Origin: Ricordea florida
Taxonomy: Eukaryota > Cnidaria > Anthozoa > Corallimorpharia > Ricordeidae
Length of the DNA stretch: 64,000 nt
Direction of reading: 5' to 3'
Assembly (NCBI GenBank): GCA_949710005.1
Contig: OX453272.1
Coordinates: forward strand, 48,009,730 to 48,073,729
This document shows, one piece after another, positions 1-10,257 of the stretch. Each line of letters begins with the position of its first letter. Within the stretch, counting starts at the first letter, position 1. The translations under genes and the position numbers were made by a program. A model generated the notes under the pieces. It was not told where the DNA came from and did not search any database. It saw only the letters and a program-made list of their open reading frames with translations.

Positions 1-225
1 TCCTTGCATTGATATGAGTAACTTATGAACGTTCAAAGTTGTTTATGCAGTAATAATAATAATAATTTAATAACTTCTAGAGCGCCATTTACATGTGCTG
101 ATCAACAGCGCTTTACAATAAAAAACTATGAAACTAATTACAAATAAATAAGAATATATGTAATATTAATACTAATAACAATAAAAACAAAACAGTAAAA
201 AATCTAATCTTCATACGCTTTAAAA
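1..225 (-). repeat. LINE 3'-end remnant with (TAA) tract
   Basis: An AT-rich stretch opens with a short TAA run and a segment (about 70-130) that recurs, diverged, at 41520-41580, where a LINE C-terminal coding remnant follows. I read it as a decayed 3' end of the same LINE family, probably continuing at 1925. No gene is seen. Confidence 0.4.
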
Positions 226-1925
226 ACTATCATTACAACTTCACGTCGATGTAAGTGTGAACCTCGAAAATCGAGGTCGTTAAGTATTCATATATTCAAG
301 CTATTGTTCTTACTCATTAATCATTCATAACTATTAATTGCCGAAGATGCGGCTCGTTTCCGAAGAGCGCAAACCCTTTGATGTAGGTGAGATATATTTC
401 TTTTGTTTAAATGGAAGGTGCTGAAACCTCTGGGACAACAGAGGAAGTGGCTGCTTGACTGAGTTTAGGGTTAGGTAACTCGCATTTCTGTAACATGATA
501 AGTGTGTCATCTTAAGGGAATGAAGCTCGGACCGACCGATGTTCATTTGAAAGAACATTCACAACCCCGCTCGCTAGCTCAAGTATCTTTTGACACACAC
601 TCAATGCAAGATAAATAAACAAAGACAAATTGTCTATCTCGAAACTTGGGTTGTCTTTTTTTTCTCTGGTAATGGCCTTCTTGATATTTTACATCAGTTA
701 ATTTTCCCCTTGTGTTTCAAGACGAAATCCCGCGCCGGTCCGCGCTTAAAATTGTTTGCATCTATCGAAAATCTCGAATCAAAGGTCTTGAATTGGCGAA
801 ACTCATCTCGTCAAGACCTCTGATCTTTCTCTTTTAAGTGACGGATAACATTTAAGACATTTAAAAAGCCGCACGCGTCAAATGTAACTTCTCTTGTCCC
901 TGTTCTGTCCGGTTCTGCTCGCAATTTCGAAGTTGCCGTATCCACTTTTGCCTTTATTTTAAATCACAATTAAGCTTTAAGTGGGCACTTTAATGAGAAA
1001 AAAGGCAAAAGAGTTTCGGCTAATAAACAGCAATGAAAAGCAACAAACAAATTATTACGATTTATGAGCAAGCACGCCCTTATCTCGGAATGATCTCAAG
1101 CAATCTCGAATCGAATGCGTGATATGTAAACACGATGAGCCTAATTCCAAAAATGTTCTTCAAGCTGTAGATAATTTTCTAAAGAACTCAGGACGCTTAG
1201 AGTTCACAATAACATCACAAATCCAAGTCTTGCATGATTCGTTTAAGAGGAAAGTTAAATTTATCAACACACTTCTTTATTTACGGATCCTTGAAAAGCT
1301 GTCAAACCGCCCTTCTTTCAAAAAATATAAAAGCGACATTTTTGGGAAGGAATTTAATTCATTCAATGATCTCTTCATGGATGAATCAGTCCTAAATCCA
1401 TCCTACGCACCCCTGGGATGTCTAAGCTAAAAGTTTCCTTTGCAGTTCGAAACCACCAATACGCGAATAAATAACGCATTAGTCGAATTTCGGCTTACAG
1501 TAACCAAAAATCCTCATTCAAGATCTCGTTTTGTAGCTCTCAAAATGCTCTATCTTCATAAATACAAATCAAACTTCAAAACATTTCACGAAAAACTCAA
1601 ATGCATCAAATGCCCGCGGACATTCCTTGGCGTTCACTCACACGTCAAAAACAAAAGAATACGCTCACAAGTTCCGGCGCTCAAAGTCGCTTTAATTGCG
1701 CTATTGTTCCATTCCTTTGAAGTCGCTTTAGGTCTTCATCCAAGAGATCTCGCCCTTTTCCCAAACGAATAAAACCGAACTTATTCAACACACTTCGGTG
1801 ACTCAACGGTGGCTTCCGAAGTGAATGCCCAAAGGAATAAAGCGAGCCCACAAGGTAAAAATGCCAGCAGTTTCAACCATTTCTGAATGACACACTTAAA
1901 TCGACGTGAAGTTGTAATGATACGA
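222..1925. mobile_element. Possible DNA transposon bounded by a ~30-bp inverted repeat
   Basis: The segment at 222-255 reappears inverted at 1891-1925 with about two mismatches (core ACATCGACGTGAAGTTGTAA). Sequence outside both copies looks like one LINE remnant interrupted by the insertion. The interior has short open frames (for example 1119-1430) but nothing recognisable. No clean target-site duplication was found. Confidence 0.35.
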
Positions 1926-2160
1926 AATAAATAAGTTTTCAGCTTACATTTAAAAGCAGCTAGCGACTGAATATCATAAAAAGATCTATCACCTAGAGTA
2001 GCAAGCATTTTCCCTTTAGGAGGGTCTAAGAATAAACTTCAATTAGATCTAAGATTATAAGTCGATCTAGGTTTAATATGAATTAATTCTATAATATACT
2101 TTGACGCCAAACTATGAATAGCTTTAAATGTTGAAATCAAAATCTTAAATGATATTGTAG
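1925..2160 (-). repeat. LINE 3' remnant, continuation of the piece at 1-225
   Basis: Read on the minus strand, this resembles the degenerate end of a LINE ORF2 and parallels the remnant at 41640-41760. It is too decayed to place in a named family. From 2160 to 2590 I see nothing beyond a short unremarkable open frame. Confidence 0.35.
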
Positions 2161-2589
2161 TGGTAACCAATGAAGTAAGTGCTATCCAGGTATCACATGT
2201 CAGTAGGTCGTGTGAGACAAAGGGCCACTTAGAGCATTACACGTTCTCATCAACGAAACTGTTTTAATATTAACATTTTTCTTCCAGGTTCATGATCGAG
2301 AGGATTAAGAAACAATTTCAACCGAAGGAAATGGACTTCTGTCTGATGAAGGGAAACAAAATAGATGAACTCAATAAAGAGAACAATGAATGGGCTGCCT
2401 TATTTGTGAATTTGTTATTCATGTTTTTCTTTTTTTTGTTTTCTATTGAATATGACAAAATCTTTTTCATAGTAGTTGGGTAGCATTCATTTCTCACTTG
2501 CTACATTTCCGAGTGACCCGACATTCTACTCCAGGGACCCATATTAGTAAAGGGCTCCTGGTGACATCGTACTTCTCACTGTTTCGACA

Positions 2590-4300
2590 TGATTTAGGCC
2601 CGGTTTATACGTCGCACTTCACATGTGCCGAATTCCCACTTGGGCAACTAAATTATTCCATAGGTACTGAGATTTACTCCTTACAAATCTGTGAGAGAAA
2701 AATAGTCTGTGAAAAACTAGAAGCAATTTGATTGGTCGGACCATTTTCTTCACTAGTGAAAAAAAAATGGTCCGACCAATCACAGGCCGGAGACGATTTT
2801 TTTTCACTGGTTATAGAAGTGGGATCAGTTTTGGCGCCATCAACTCGGCAAAAAGTGAGCACAACGGCTTCTTCCTCAGCTTCTTCTTCGAGCAATTCTA
2901 GGTTTGTAGATACAGCTTCAGTCGAGGACTTCATACAAGATCAAGAAAAGAAAAATAAGAAAGAGAAACCCGAACAGCACGTTGCTTGACTGAGAATTTT
3001 TGACGTTGAAAGGCGAATCAAGGTCCGTAGAAGAAATTCCTTCAAACGAGTTCAATTCATTCATCAGTGCCGGAATTTGTCTTAGCAGTGAGAAAGAAAG
3101 AAAACAAAGATTATGAGCTGCGTTCACTCTTTGCAAGTTTTGAACGGTTATTTGAGAAAGAAAAACTACGGATACAGCATCATGAAAGACGTCGCGTTTG
3201 AAAAAGCAAGAGCCGCATTAAAATCAAAACAAAAAGATAATATTTTAATTTTATTTCCCGCACACAAGACATTCCTGAGTCATTCACGAGTCGTTTTAAA
3301 ACGTTTTAACTGTCTTTGGTTCTTATACTTCTAGCGACAGGGCTTAAAGTAGAATTTTCCAGTTCGTGCAATGTTTGTATCATTTTAGGGAAGTAAATTT
3401 TGAACGCATTTTTAACTCGACTGTAATGTTGATTCGGTATGCTCCAAAATAAAGCCTGCTAAGTGCGTTTTGCACCTTGTTGTGGTATCTTGATTTTCCT
3501 AGCCCAGCGTGATTCATGATCAGTTAGTAGTATTTTGTAAGGAGTAAATCTCAGTACCTAAAAAATAAACAAATTCACCTTCATGGTTAGTTCGCCCATA
3601 CCATTTTTCTTGACTCGTTGTGAAGAAAAGTAAACTCACTCGCTCACTGCGCTCACTCGTTCGTTTTCGATTCTTCACAACTCGTGAAGAAAAATCGTCC
3701 GCGCTCACTAACCATGAAGTAATCTCCATATGACAAATGTTGCGGAGATTGATTCAGATGTCGAATTTCATGGTGCCGAATGTAATTCCATTCGCTATCA
3801 ACATTCCCAGTCTCCTCTCGGAGACTTTGTTATCCAATATGGTGGACCACAAAATGGTTGCTGAAGTCGAAGAAAACTCTGTACGTTTTATTCAACACAC
3901 AATTCGTAACAGCAGAAGCACCTCATACAAAAGCAATTACCACACGTCAAATAAGTACATTTTGTCGTCAAGAAGGATGAACAGCACATTCTTTCGTTTT
4001 CCGCCATGTTACCGGCGTTTAGACTCTTCTGCGCATGGCATTCACTGATACTTAGGGAGCTGTGGGTAATAAATTCATCATAATAATCTACTGTAATTTA
4101 TGCATTATGTTTGGCACATGTGAAATGCGAAGCTTGAATCAAATGTCTAACCGTAGTCGAATCTTCGACTGTTTCAGTCGCAGATACGGCAAAAGTCGTA
4201 TTTCATTCCAAATTGTCGCATTTAGTTTATTCAAAAATCAAATTTCACATGCATTTAATTCTCGATTTGTATTCGGCACATGTGAAATGCGACGTTTGAG
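2590..4300. repeat. Cluster of palindromic, MITE-like repeats
   Basis: Several inverted repeats are nested here. The segment around 2600-2632 (core CGCACTTCACATGTGCCGAA) returns inverted at 4270-4297 and in part near 4110. The segment 2661-2688 (core TACTGAGATTTACTCC) returns inverted at 3536-3562. A perfect hairpin at 2733-2785 has the centre TTCACTAGTGAA. A further inverted pair is at 3582-3600 and 3702-3720. No protein-coding signal is credible here. Confidence 0.5.
2731..2786. repeat. Perfect hairpin with CACTAGTG centre
   Basis: The arms TGATTGGTCGGACCATTTT and its complement flank a short core containing CACTAGTG. The same core sits in the hairpin at the right edge of the window. Confidence 0.7.
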
Positions 4301-4439
4301 TAATTCCTTCTAACAAAATTCCACACAGGGCATTATCCCCTGCTAGTGAATTGCCAAGTAAAGATGTACCACGAGGCCGTTTTTGAGAAATAACGCAATG
4401 GAAAAATTTTAAGGTGGATAAAAAATCAGTAAGTCTGAC

Positions 4440-4900
4440 ATGTTTAAGATATTTCAATCAATCAATCAATAAATCAATTTTTATTTATCTACGGTAAAAA
4501 ATTCATCAGGTCTAAAAAGATTTAACTCTAAATCTAAAATATATTGTATAAATACTATGCTAATTACTAAGTTAAAATTTACTGATCCTAATAAGAACCT
4601 GTTTTCCATGTATGCCGTGCCTTATTTGTTTCTGTAATTTTTTAAAAAAAAAAGTGTTTTGAAATTACTCAGAGATTCTGCTTGCCTTAAATTTTGAGGA
4701 AGACTATTTCATAGCTAAAAGCCTAAACCTATTCTCAAGGTAGTTTGTCCGTGGTAGTGAAATGGTTATAATTTACTTTTAAAATCTCGGAAACTGTAAG
4801 GAGCAGTCATGGATCGACTTGTAAGTTTGGAGTGTAGGTATTTTGGGGCAAGGCTATAAAGAGACTTAACGACCATCATAGCTATTTGTATGTCACGCTG
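4440..4900 (-). repeat. LINE-like 3' remnant with (TCAA)n tail
   Basis: A TCAATCAATCAA run followed by TTTATTTATCTACGG looks like the 3' tail of a 5'-truncated non-LTR element on the minus strand; the TTATTTATCTACGG motif also occurs at 33530. The remainder to 5230 holds nothing recognisable. Confidence 0.3.
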
Positions 4901-5246
4901 GGTGACGAGATTCTGCCAGTTGAACCTATCAAACACTCATAATATGAGAAATTTCTTAGTTTGGTGGTCGTTGACATATTTAGTGAATGCTCAATGTAAT
5001 GTAAACAAAAGCTCAAAATTTCAGTGACATCTGGTCCGTTCTCTTGGGGTAGCTGAAGATGGAGACAATATTTGCCACTTCCAATTGCGAACACTCATGA
5101 TATTCGACAAGTGCGTTGCAAAAAAGTTAATTGATTTCCAAAATGCCCCATTTTAATAGGAGTTTTCTCATTCAAAATCCGGATTTCCAAATCCCTTAAG
5201 TTTTTCAAAATTGCCAATATAATCATTTACACAGATTTTGTTATTA

Positions 5247-5247
5247 C

Positions 5248-5280
<33 letters not shown>

Positions 5281-5281
5281 C
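5247..5281. repeat. (TTA)n microsatellite
   Basis: About ten TTA units in a row, giving a spurious poly-leucine reading frame. Confidence 0.9.
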
Positions 5282-5283
5282 TC

Positions 5284-6366
5284 CACTGTTCGTTTTTTTA
5301 ACATTAACTTTTAGAGATGAATCCAAATTAATTTTGTTGAGCTGTTTTGAATGTCAACTAGACGAGATAAAAAAAGGACCGATAATAGAGAGATACGGAA
5401 AAATCCTTCCTCTCTGTTCGGCTAGAATAAATTGTGTAGTTTTACTGTGAACAGAAAACTTGAATTTGAAATGGATCTGAGTGTAAAAGAAGGAGCAAGA
5501 AACTGAGTAATGATTAGGAAAAGTATGCATGCATGACCGGGCCACGGAAATGCGAAAGTCGCACGTTTGAATCCTACAACTTGCTTATCTGCGTTGTGTT
5601 TTCTGTCAACATTGGAATCGCGTGGGTTGTTTTGACAGATTATATTTAGTTTGAAATTAAATATTGTTCCTTTTGAAAAACAGCATATTAGTACAGTTGG
5701 AATCATTAACATACAGCTGTTCATGTTATCATAATGAAGTATCCACCTGTCAGTTATTGCATTAACTCCACCCACTTTTTCATTGACTATAACAAGTTGA
5801 AACTCTCTTCGGAACTCTACTTCCCTACAAGAGGAACACAGGATAGTAACCCAAAAAAGAAGTTTTGAAACAGGTAAAAACCCTCATGACTAACCTAGGG
5901 TATAAACTTAGATAACTGAACACAGAAGCGAATCAGCGTGGCCAATCAGTTCCCTTTTGTGCCTTCTCGCAGTTCACAGCTCCCCACTGAAACATTTCTT
6001 CATTACAGCTATTGTTCAGTTTTATCATTGACTAGTTGTGCCTGTGAAAGCTAGTGAAAGTCGGAAGGGCGTAAAGAAAGGCCACGCAACCTCTTTTGAT
6101 CTGTGACCTTGACATGTAAAGAAATGAATATGATAATTGGAAACTGAAAATTACCTAAAATCTACTGCACGTGAAGCTCTTCACAAGGTTCAACTAGGTC
6201 GACAAGAAATCTAATCATAAAAATTACGATTTCCTCGATTGTGATTGGTTTAGAAACCTCCTATTTTCCACTAATTCACTTGCCAAATTGTTATCGGATT
6301 GTTTTTGATTGGACGGTTTGTTATCGCACAGTTTAATAAGCCAATCACGTTCAAAGATGTAGCTTA
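5284..6366. other. Intergenic stretch, no gene seen
   Basis: No open frame has a recognisable domain. CCAAT-containing sequence near 6340-6365 resembles the sequence on the other side of the Harbinger-like element (7507-7550). Confidence 0.5.
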
Positions 6367-7501
6367 AAGCCTGGTTTCCATATGATCGTCCGGATCGTCC
6401 CGATCGTCCCAGTCGTCTCAAAAAATGTTCAAGCGATCGGGACGATCATATGGGAACACTTCCCGGACGATCGCAGACGATCGCAAACGACCCGGACGAT
6501 CGAGACAATCACGATCGGGGCGATCGTGAAAAATCAGAAGCGATCAAATGGAAACACTCTCAGACGATCGGGACGATCGGGACGATCGAAGTCTCTTCCA
6601 GAAAGCATCATTCCCGTCATCATTTTTCGCGCTTTCGCGCGAAGATTGCCTTGGAGTTCGCGAATTTTCACCAAAATGGCGGCAACGTCGGAACTCAACT
6701 CTTCTTTATTTATGGAAGAGGTACAGAAATACGAGTGCCTGTACGACAAATTTTCAAAGGATTATAAGAACAATGCAAGTTCACACGATTGAATTGCTGG
6801 CGGAAAATCGGCGAAAAATTTGACGTGGACGCCGCTGAAGCCGAAAAGAAATACAAAAACATTCGGTCTCCGTATGGCCGATACCTCAAGAAGAAGAAAT
6901 CCGTTCCATCTGGATCTGGTCGTAATGCCGTACCGCCTCAAGAGTTTACTAATTTAGATTGGCTTGCGAACCACATCAACCATAAGGCATCCACAGTGAC
7001 AAACATGCCGCGTCGCGAAAGCGAAGATGATGACGAAGAAGAAGAACGCCAATTGCAAAATAACTCGCAGCACGTGGCCGAAGTAGACGACGAGGAAAGT
7101 TTGAATGAGTACGAGGATGTATGATAATGTATGATAAGCTCCTAACTCTTCTCTCTTTTGATAGATCTGCCGAATCCAAAATCTGTGCCTTCGTGGTACT
7201 CTTCTACCTCTTCTACGGCGCAAAATTGAAAGAATAAGCAAATAGCACGCGACGAGATTCGCTCTTCGATTAACATCCGCCATTTTGTTTGCGAATCTCG
7301 CGCCAAAGTTCTGTTGTCGGGCCCAGGGATTTTGCTGACGACCGTGAGCTCCCACTCTTTGGGACGATCGAGGCGATCATTTGGAAACCAGCGATCGCCC
7401 CAATCGTCCCGATCGTCTCAATCGTCTCAAAAATTGTTTGAAACGACTGGGACGATCGGGACGATCGAGACGATCCGGACGATCATATGGAAACCAGGCT
7501 T
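6367..7501. mobile_element. Harbinger-like non-autonomous element with MADF gene
   Basis: Both ends carry long inverted repeats starting GCCTGGTTTCCATATGATCG and packed with GGACGATCG-type subterminal repeats (6367-6590 and 7360-7501). The interior encodes a MADF-type protein but no transposase. Harbinger elements encode such a DNA-binding partner, and the flanks (TTAA before, TTTA after) are compatible with a TWA target, although the duplication is not clean. The right end lies about 70 bp upstream of a putative TATA box of the Kunitz gene. Confidence 0.6.
6676..7124 (+). pseudogene. MADF/SANT-like DNA-binding protein, frameshifted
   Basis: The frame from ATG 6676 shows the start of a MADF domain (EVQKYECLYDKFSKDYKN). 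Around 6770-6780 the coding sense moves to another frame, which continues as NCWRKIGEKF, then KKYKNIRSPYGRYLKKKK and an acidic C-terminus ending at 7124. MADF domains bind DNA, and in Harbinger elements the MADF protein partners the transposase. A one- or two-base indel best explains the break; a short intron is less likely as no splice sites are evident. The ATG lies inside the transposon, supporting element ownership rather than a host gene. Confidence 0.6.
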
Positions 7502-7569
7502 TAGTCAACCAATCGCATTCAAAAACTTGTAGTTAAATCAACCAATCACAACCTTGGTTTCATTCACCA

Positions 7570-7576
7570 TATATAA
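7570..7576 (+). promoter_or_regulatory. Candidate TATA box of the Kunitz gene
   Basis: TATATAA is preceded by CCAAT motifs at about 7508 and 7540 and followed, about 350 bp on, by the signal-peptide ATG. The 7577-7928 interval would be 5' leader. There is no transcript evidence. Confidence 0.4.
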
Positions 7577-7928
7577 CAGCCTGAACACACTCTTTAATTG
7601 GAGCTTTCTTCAAAATGGAGAATTTCTTTCTTTTGAATAATGATCAGATTTTCTTTCATAACTTGCATTTGTCTTCTTCTTTTCTTACAAATTGTAATTT
7701 TTATGATTTATTGGTAATAAGACTTCGTGTCGCACAATTCGGTCTGTAATCATACTGCATGATAAGCAAATCGAACTCCCGCTGCGTGGTCGTCCACTTT
7801 ATGTGTTATCACTCGTATAATCACACACCGAATTGGACTCCACTCAGTCCTACTACCGTTACAAAATGTTCATATGTGACAGCGATCTTTCTTTTTCTTC
7901 AGTTCATCTTGCCATTTGCATGTACGAC

Positions 7929-7995
7929 ATGACGTTTTCTCTTCTTCTGGCTGCCGCTTTCATTGCGTTATTGAATACTGCTGACGCCAAACCGA
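7929..7995 (+). CDS. Kunitz-type secreted protein, exon 1 (signal peptide)
   Basis: The frame from ATG 7929 encodes a classic signal peptide: MTFSLLLAAAFIALL followed by a small-residue cleavage region (NTADA). It ends in a GTAAGT splice donor right after base 7995, leaving one base of a codon. An in-frame ATG at 7920 would add three residues. The phase-1 donor matches the acceptor of the Kunitz exon at 33707, and short signal-peptide exons joined to a single Kunitz exon are usual in cnidarians. The join across ~25.7 kb is inferred from phase and domain logic only. The protein would enter the secretory pathway. Confidence 0.6.
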
Positions 7996-8344
7996 GTAAG
8001 TTACTCAATAGAACCTTTCACAAAATGTAGCTTTTTATCCTGATTATCTGGTGCTGTGTTGATCTCATAACATATCAAGATCTATTTTCCTTTTCTATTT
8101 TTTTTCTTCTAAAACACGATTTCGGTATTTGATGGTATACGCAGCATTGCATTCGATCGACTGTTGAAACACGAACACCTTGAACTGTTCTGCACCCTTC
8201 GCTGGTGATAAGTAAGGAGAATTACACACGAGCAAGCCAAACGTCCTTGAATAAGAACTTAAAATGTACTATCTTGGAATATATGTTTCGGAAACTGAGT
8301 AATTATTCCAAGCCGAAAGTAACTTATGCGTACATGAAATGCAA

Positions 8345-8657
8345 AGCATCGAATGTACAGAAAGTTGCGAAATTTTGTGAACCGTGAAATTAAGTCCTCG
8401 AAGTCAAATTACTATTGCAACCTAATTGAAGAAGGTAAAGGCGATTCCAGCTTGGTTTGGAAAGCAGTAAATGAAGCTTCCTCACGAAACGTTAGCTCAT
8501 CCATCCCACAGTGTATAATTTCAAGTGGAGTACAATATACTGACCCCAAATCCATCGCTACAGCTCTGAACGATTACTTGCTTCTGTTGGAAGATTGTTG
8601 GCAGAAAAAGTCTCTCAATCTCTCAATTATGTAAATCCTGTGAAACTCAATGTTACG
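8345..8657 (+). pseudogene. LINE-A piece 1 (linker before RT)
   Basis: The frame at 8353-8634 (KLRNFVNREIKSSKSNYYCN, then WKAVNEAS and TDPKSIATALNDY) matches the segment between endonuclease and reverse transcriptase of CR1/L2/Jockey-type LINEs. A frameshift near 8580 moves the sense to another frame for the last ~25 codons. The element then breaks off and resumes at about 12695, after LINE-B. The 7996-8344 interval holds only intron sequence. Confidence 0.65.
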
Positions 8658-8914
8658 TAATAGGTCTTTCCTCTCATAGAGGTCACAAATATCTTGCTTC
8701 TCCGAAGGTGAGGGTGCAAGGCGCTGCCTGCTAGAGGTCTTGTAGGTAAAAGGTTGTTTAATTCACAGGACTCGCCACCGAACCAAGCCACGAGCGAATT
8801 CACAGGATGAACCTGCTTACACCAAGGGGCCACACTCGAAAGGGTGGATCATCTAATTACTATATATGCGGAGTCTCTGCCCAGGTAAATACATAACCTT
8901 GTTGGGCGAGCAGC

Positions 8915-10086
8915 ATGGCGGTTCGCGCTTGGCTTTGTGCCTTGTTCCTTCTTACATTTTGCGGTGGAAGCTGCATTACTTTTCAATCTGACATCACAAA
9001 CAGTAACTTGGACTTCAGGAATATTGGCTGTAGTTTAATCTTGCCGCCGCTTACCATTAAAGCATCAAGACTGCAGTTCGCTTGTTATTTACGAAGTCGT
9101 GCAAAGTCATATTCTGGGCGAAAGATTCTGTATTACAGCAACACGGTCGCTACAACACAGATTTTGCTTCTACAAATATCGGGAGATGTGGAATTTAATC
9201 CTGGTCCGCCGAACAATAACAACTTAAAGCAATTATCTTGCTCTAGCTGTTCAAAGGTGCTGAGAAGAAATCAAAATGGCGTTCGTTGTTGTAGCTGTCA
9301 AAGCTCCTTTCACTTCAAATGCGCAGCTATGAGTCAAAAGGAGCTAAACAATCATCGGAACTATGGAACATCATGGTACTGCTTCTCCTGCTGCATGCCG
9401 CAGTTTAGTGATAGCTTTTTTGAAGAGTCAACTAACCTAGGTTGTGACTTGGAGACTAGCGATCAACAAGTACAGGACTCCGTCGAGTGGTTCTTGGAGA
9501 ATGTGAGCAGCTACTACAAGTCAAACGTCAAAATAGCTCACTTAAATATCAACTCAATCCAAAACAAGATGGACGAAGTCAAACATATGCTTAATCGCAA
9601 TATGTTTGATATCCTGTTTATTGCTGAAACAAAAATTGATGCTACGTATTGCGACGATTTATTCAGTCACCCTGGTTATCGCATTATTCGTCAAGATCGG
9701 AAAAAGGGAGGAGGCGGTTTAATGGCTTTCGTGCGCGAGGATTTGGCGGTGATTCGACGGCGGAAATTGGAGCCAGAGCAAGTTGAATCGATTTGCCTGG
9801 ACGTGATGGACTCAAGAAGATCGCGCTTTATCATTTGCTCGTGTTACAGGTCAGACAAGATGTGCAAACCTGCGGACTTTTTGCTCTCGCTTGCAAGTGC
9901 AGTCGAACTTATGTACAAATGTCGACAGGAAGTCATCCTGATAGGGGACTTTAATCTGGACATGCTTGTGGATAAAGAGATGGGTAGGAAAGGTAATACA
10001 GTGCTTCAGGACTTTTGCGACAAGTTTTCTTTGCATAATCAAATTTCGCAACCAACTAGGGTTACCGAGAAAACCAAAACACTAAT
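8915..10086 (+). CDS. LINE-B ORF, N-terminal part: signal, 2A, PHD, APE endonuclease
   Basis: From ATG 8915, residues 1-20 look like a signal peptide. Residues 84-98 (LLLQISGDVEFNPGP) end in the 2A-like signature D-V-E-x-N-P-G-P, which causes ribosome skipping between Gly97 and Pro98. Residues ~109-160 hold a C4HC3 PHD-like zinc finger. An APE-type endonuclease follows (HLNINSIQNK, IAETKIDA, LIGDFNLD), which nicks target DNA for target-primed reverse transcription. 2A-like sequences at the N-terminus of cnidarian and echinoderm LINEs are published. The frame runs intact to codon ~390, where the snap-back insertion begins; reading on gives about 25 unrelated codons and a stop at 10159. Confidence 0.85.
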
Positions 10087-10257
10087 AGCCCATTTCCGAG
10101 TTGCTACATGCCTCAGTTTCATAGCGAGTCCAGGTGCAAGACCATTCAAATGGAAATGAGTTTAATTTGCATAAGAATACTCTATCATTTTCATTTGAAT
10201 GGTCTTGCACCTGGACTCGCTATGAAACTGAGGCATGTAGCAACTCGGAAATGGGCT
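10087..10257. mobile_element. 171-bp snap-back element inside LINE-B
   Basis: The two arms (about 73 bp each, 10087-10159 and 10185-10257) are nearly perfect inverse complements around a ~25-nt loop, beginning AGCCCATTTCCGAG. AT dinucleotides flank both ends, and removing 173 bp (element plus one AT) puts the two LINE-B halves in the same frame. It therefore looks like a clean insertion of a palindromic MITE with a 2-bp duplication. Confidence 0.8.

Noticed and set aside
5238-5450. Leucine-rich signal-peptide-like frame
   Set aside because: The leucines come from a (TTA)n microsatellite.
6382-6792. 136-codon frame rich in IVRIVPIVP as a protein
   Set aside because: It is a translation of the GGACGATCG repeats in the Harbinger-like terminal repeat.
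10108-10257. ATG at 10108 as start of a separate LINE-B ORF
   Set aside because: The ATG and the first ~50 codons are within the inserted snap-back; the true frame comes from 8915.
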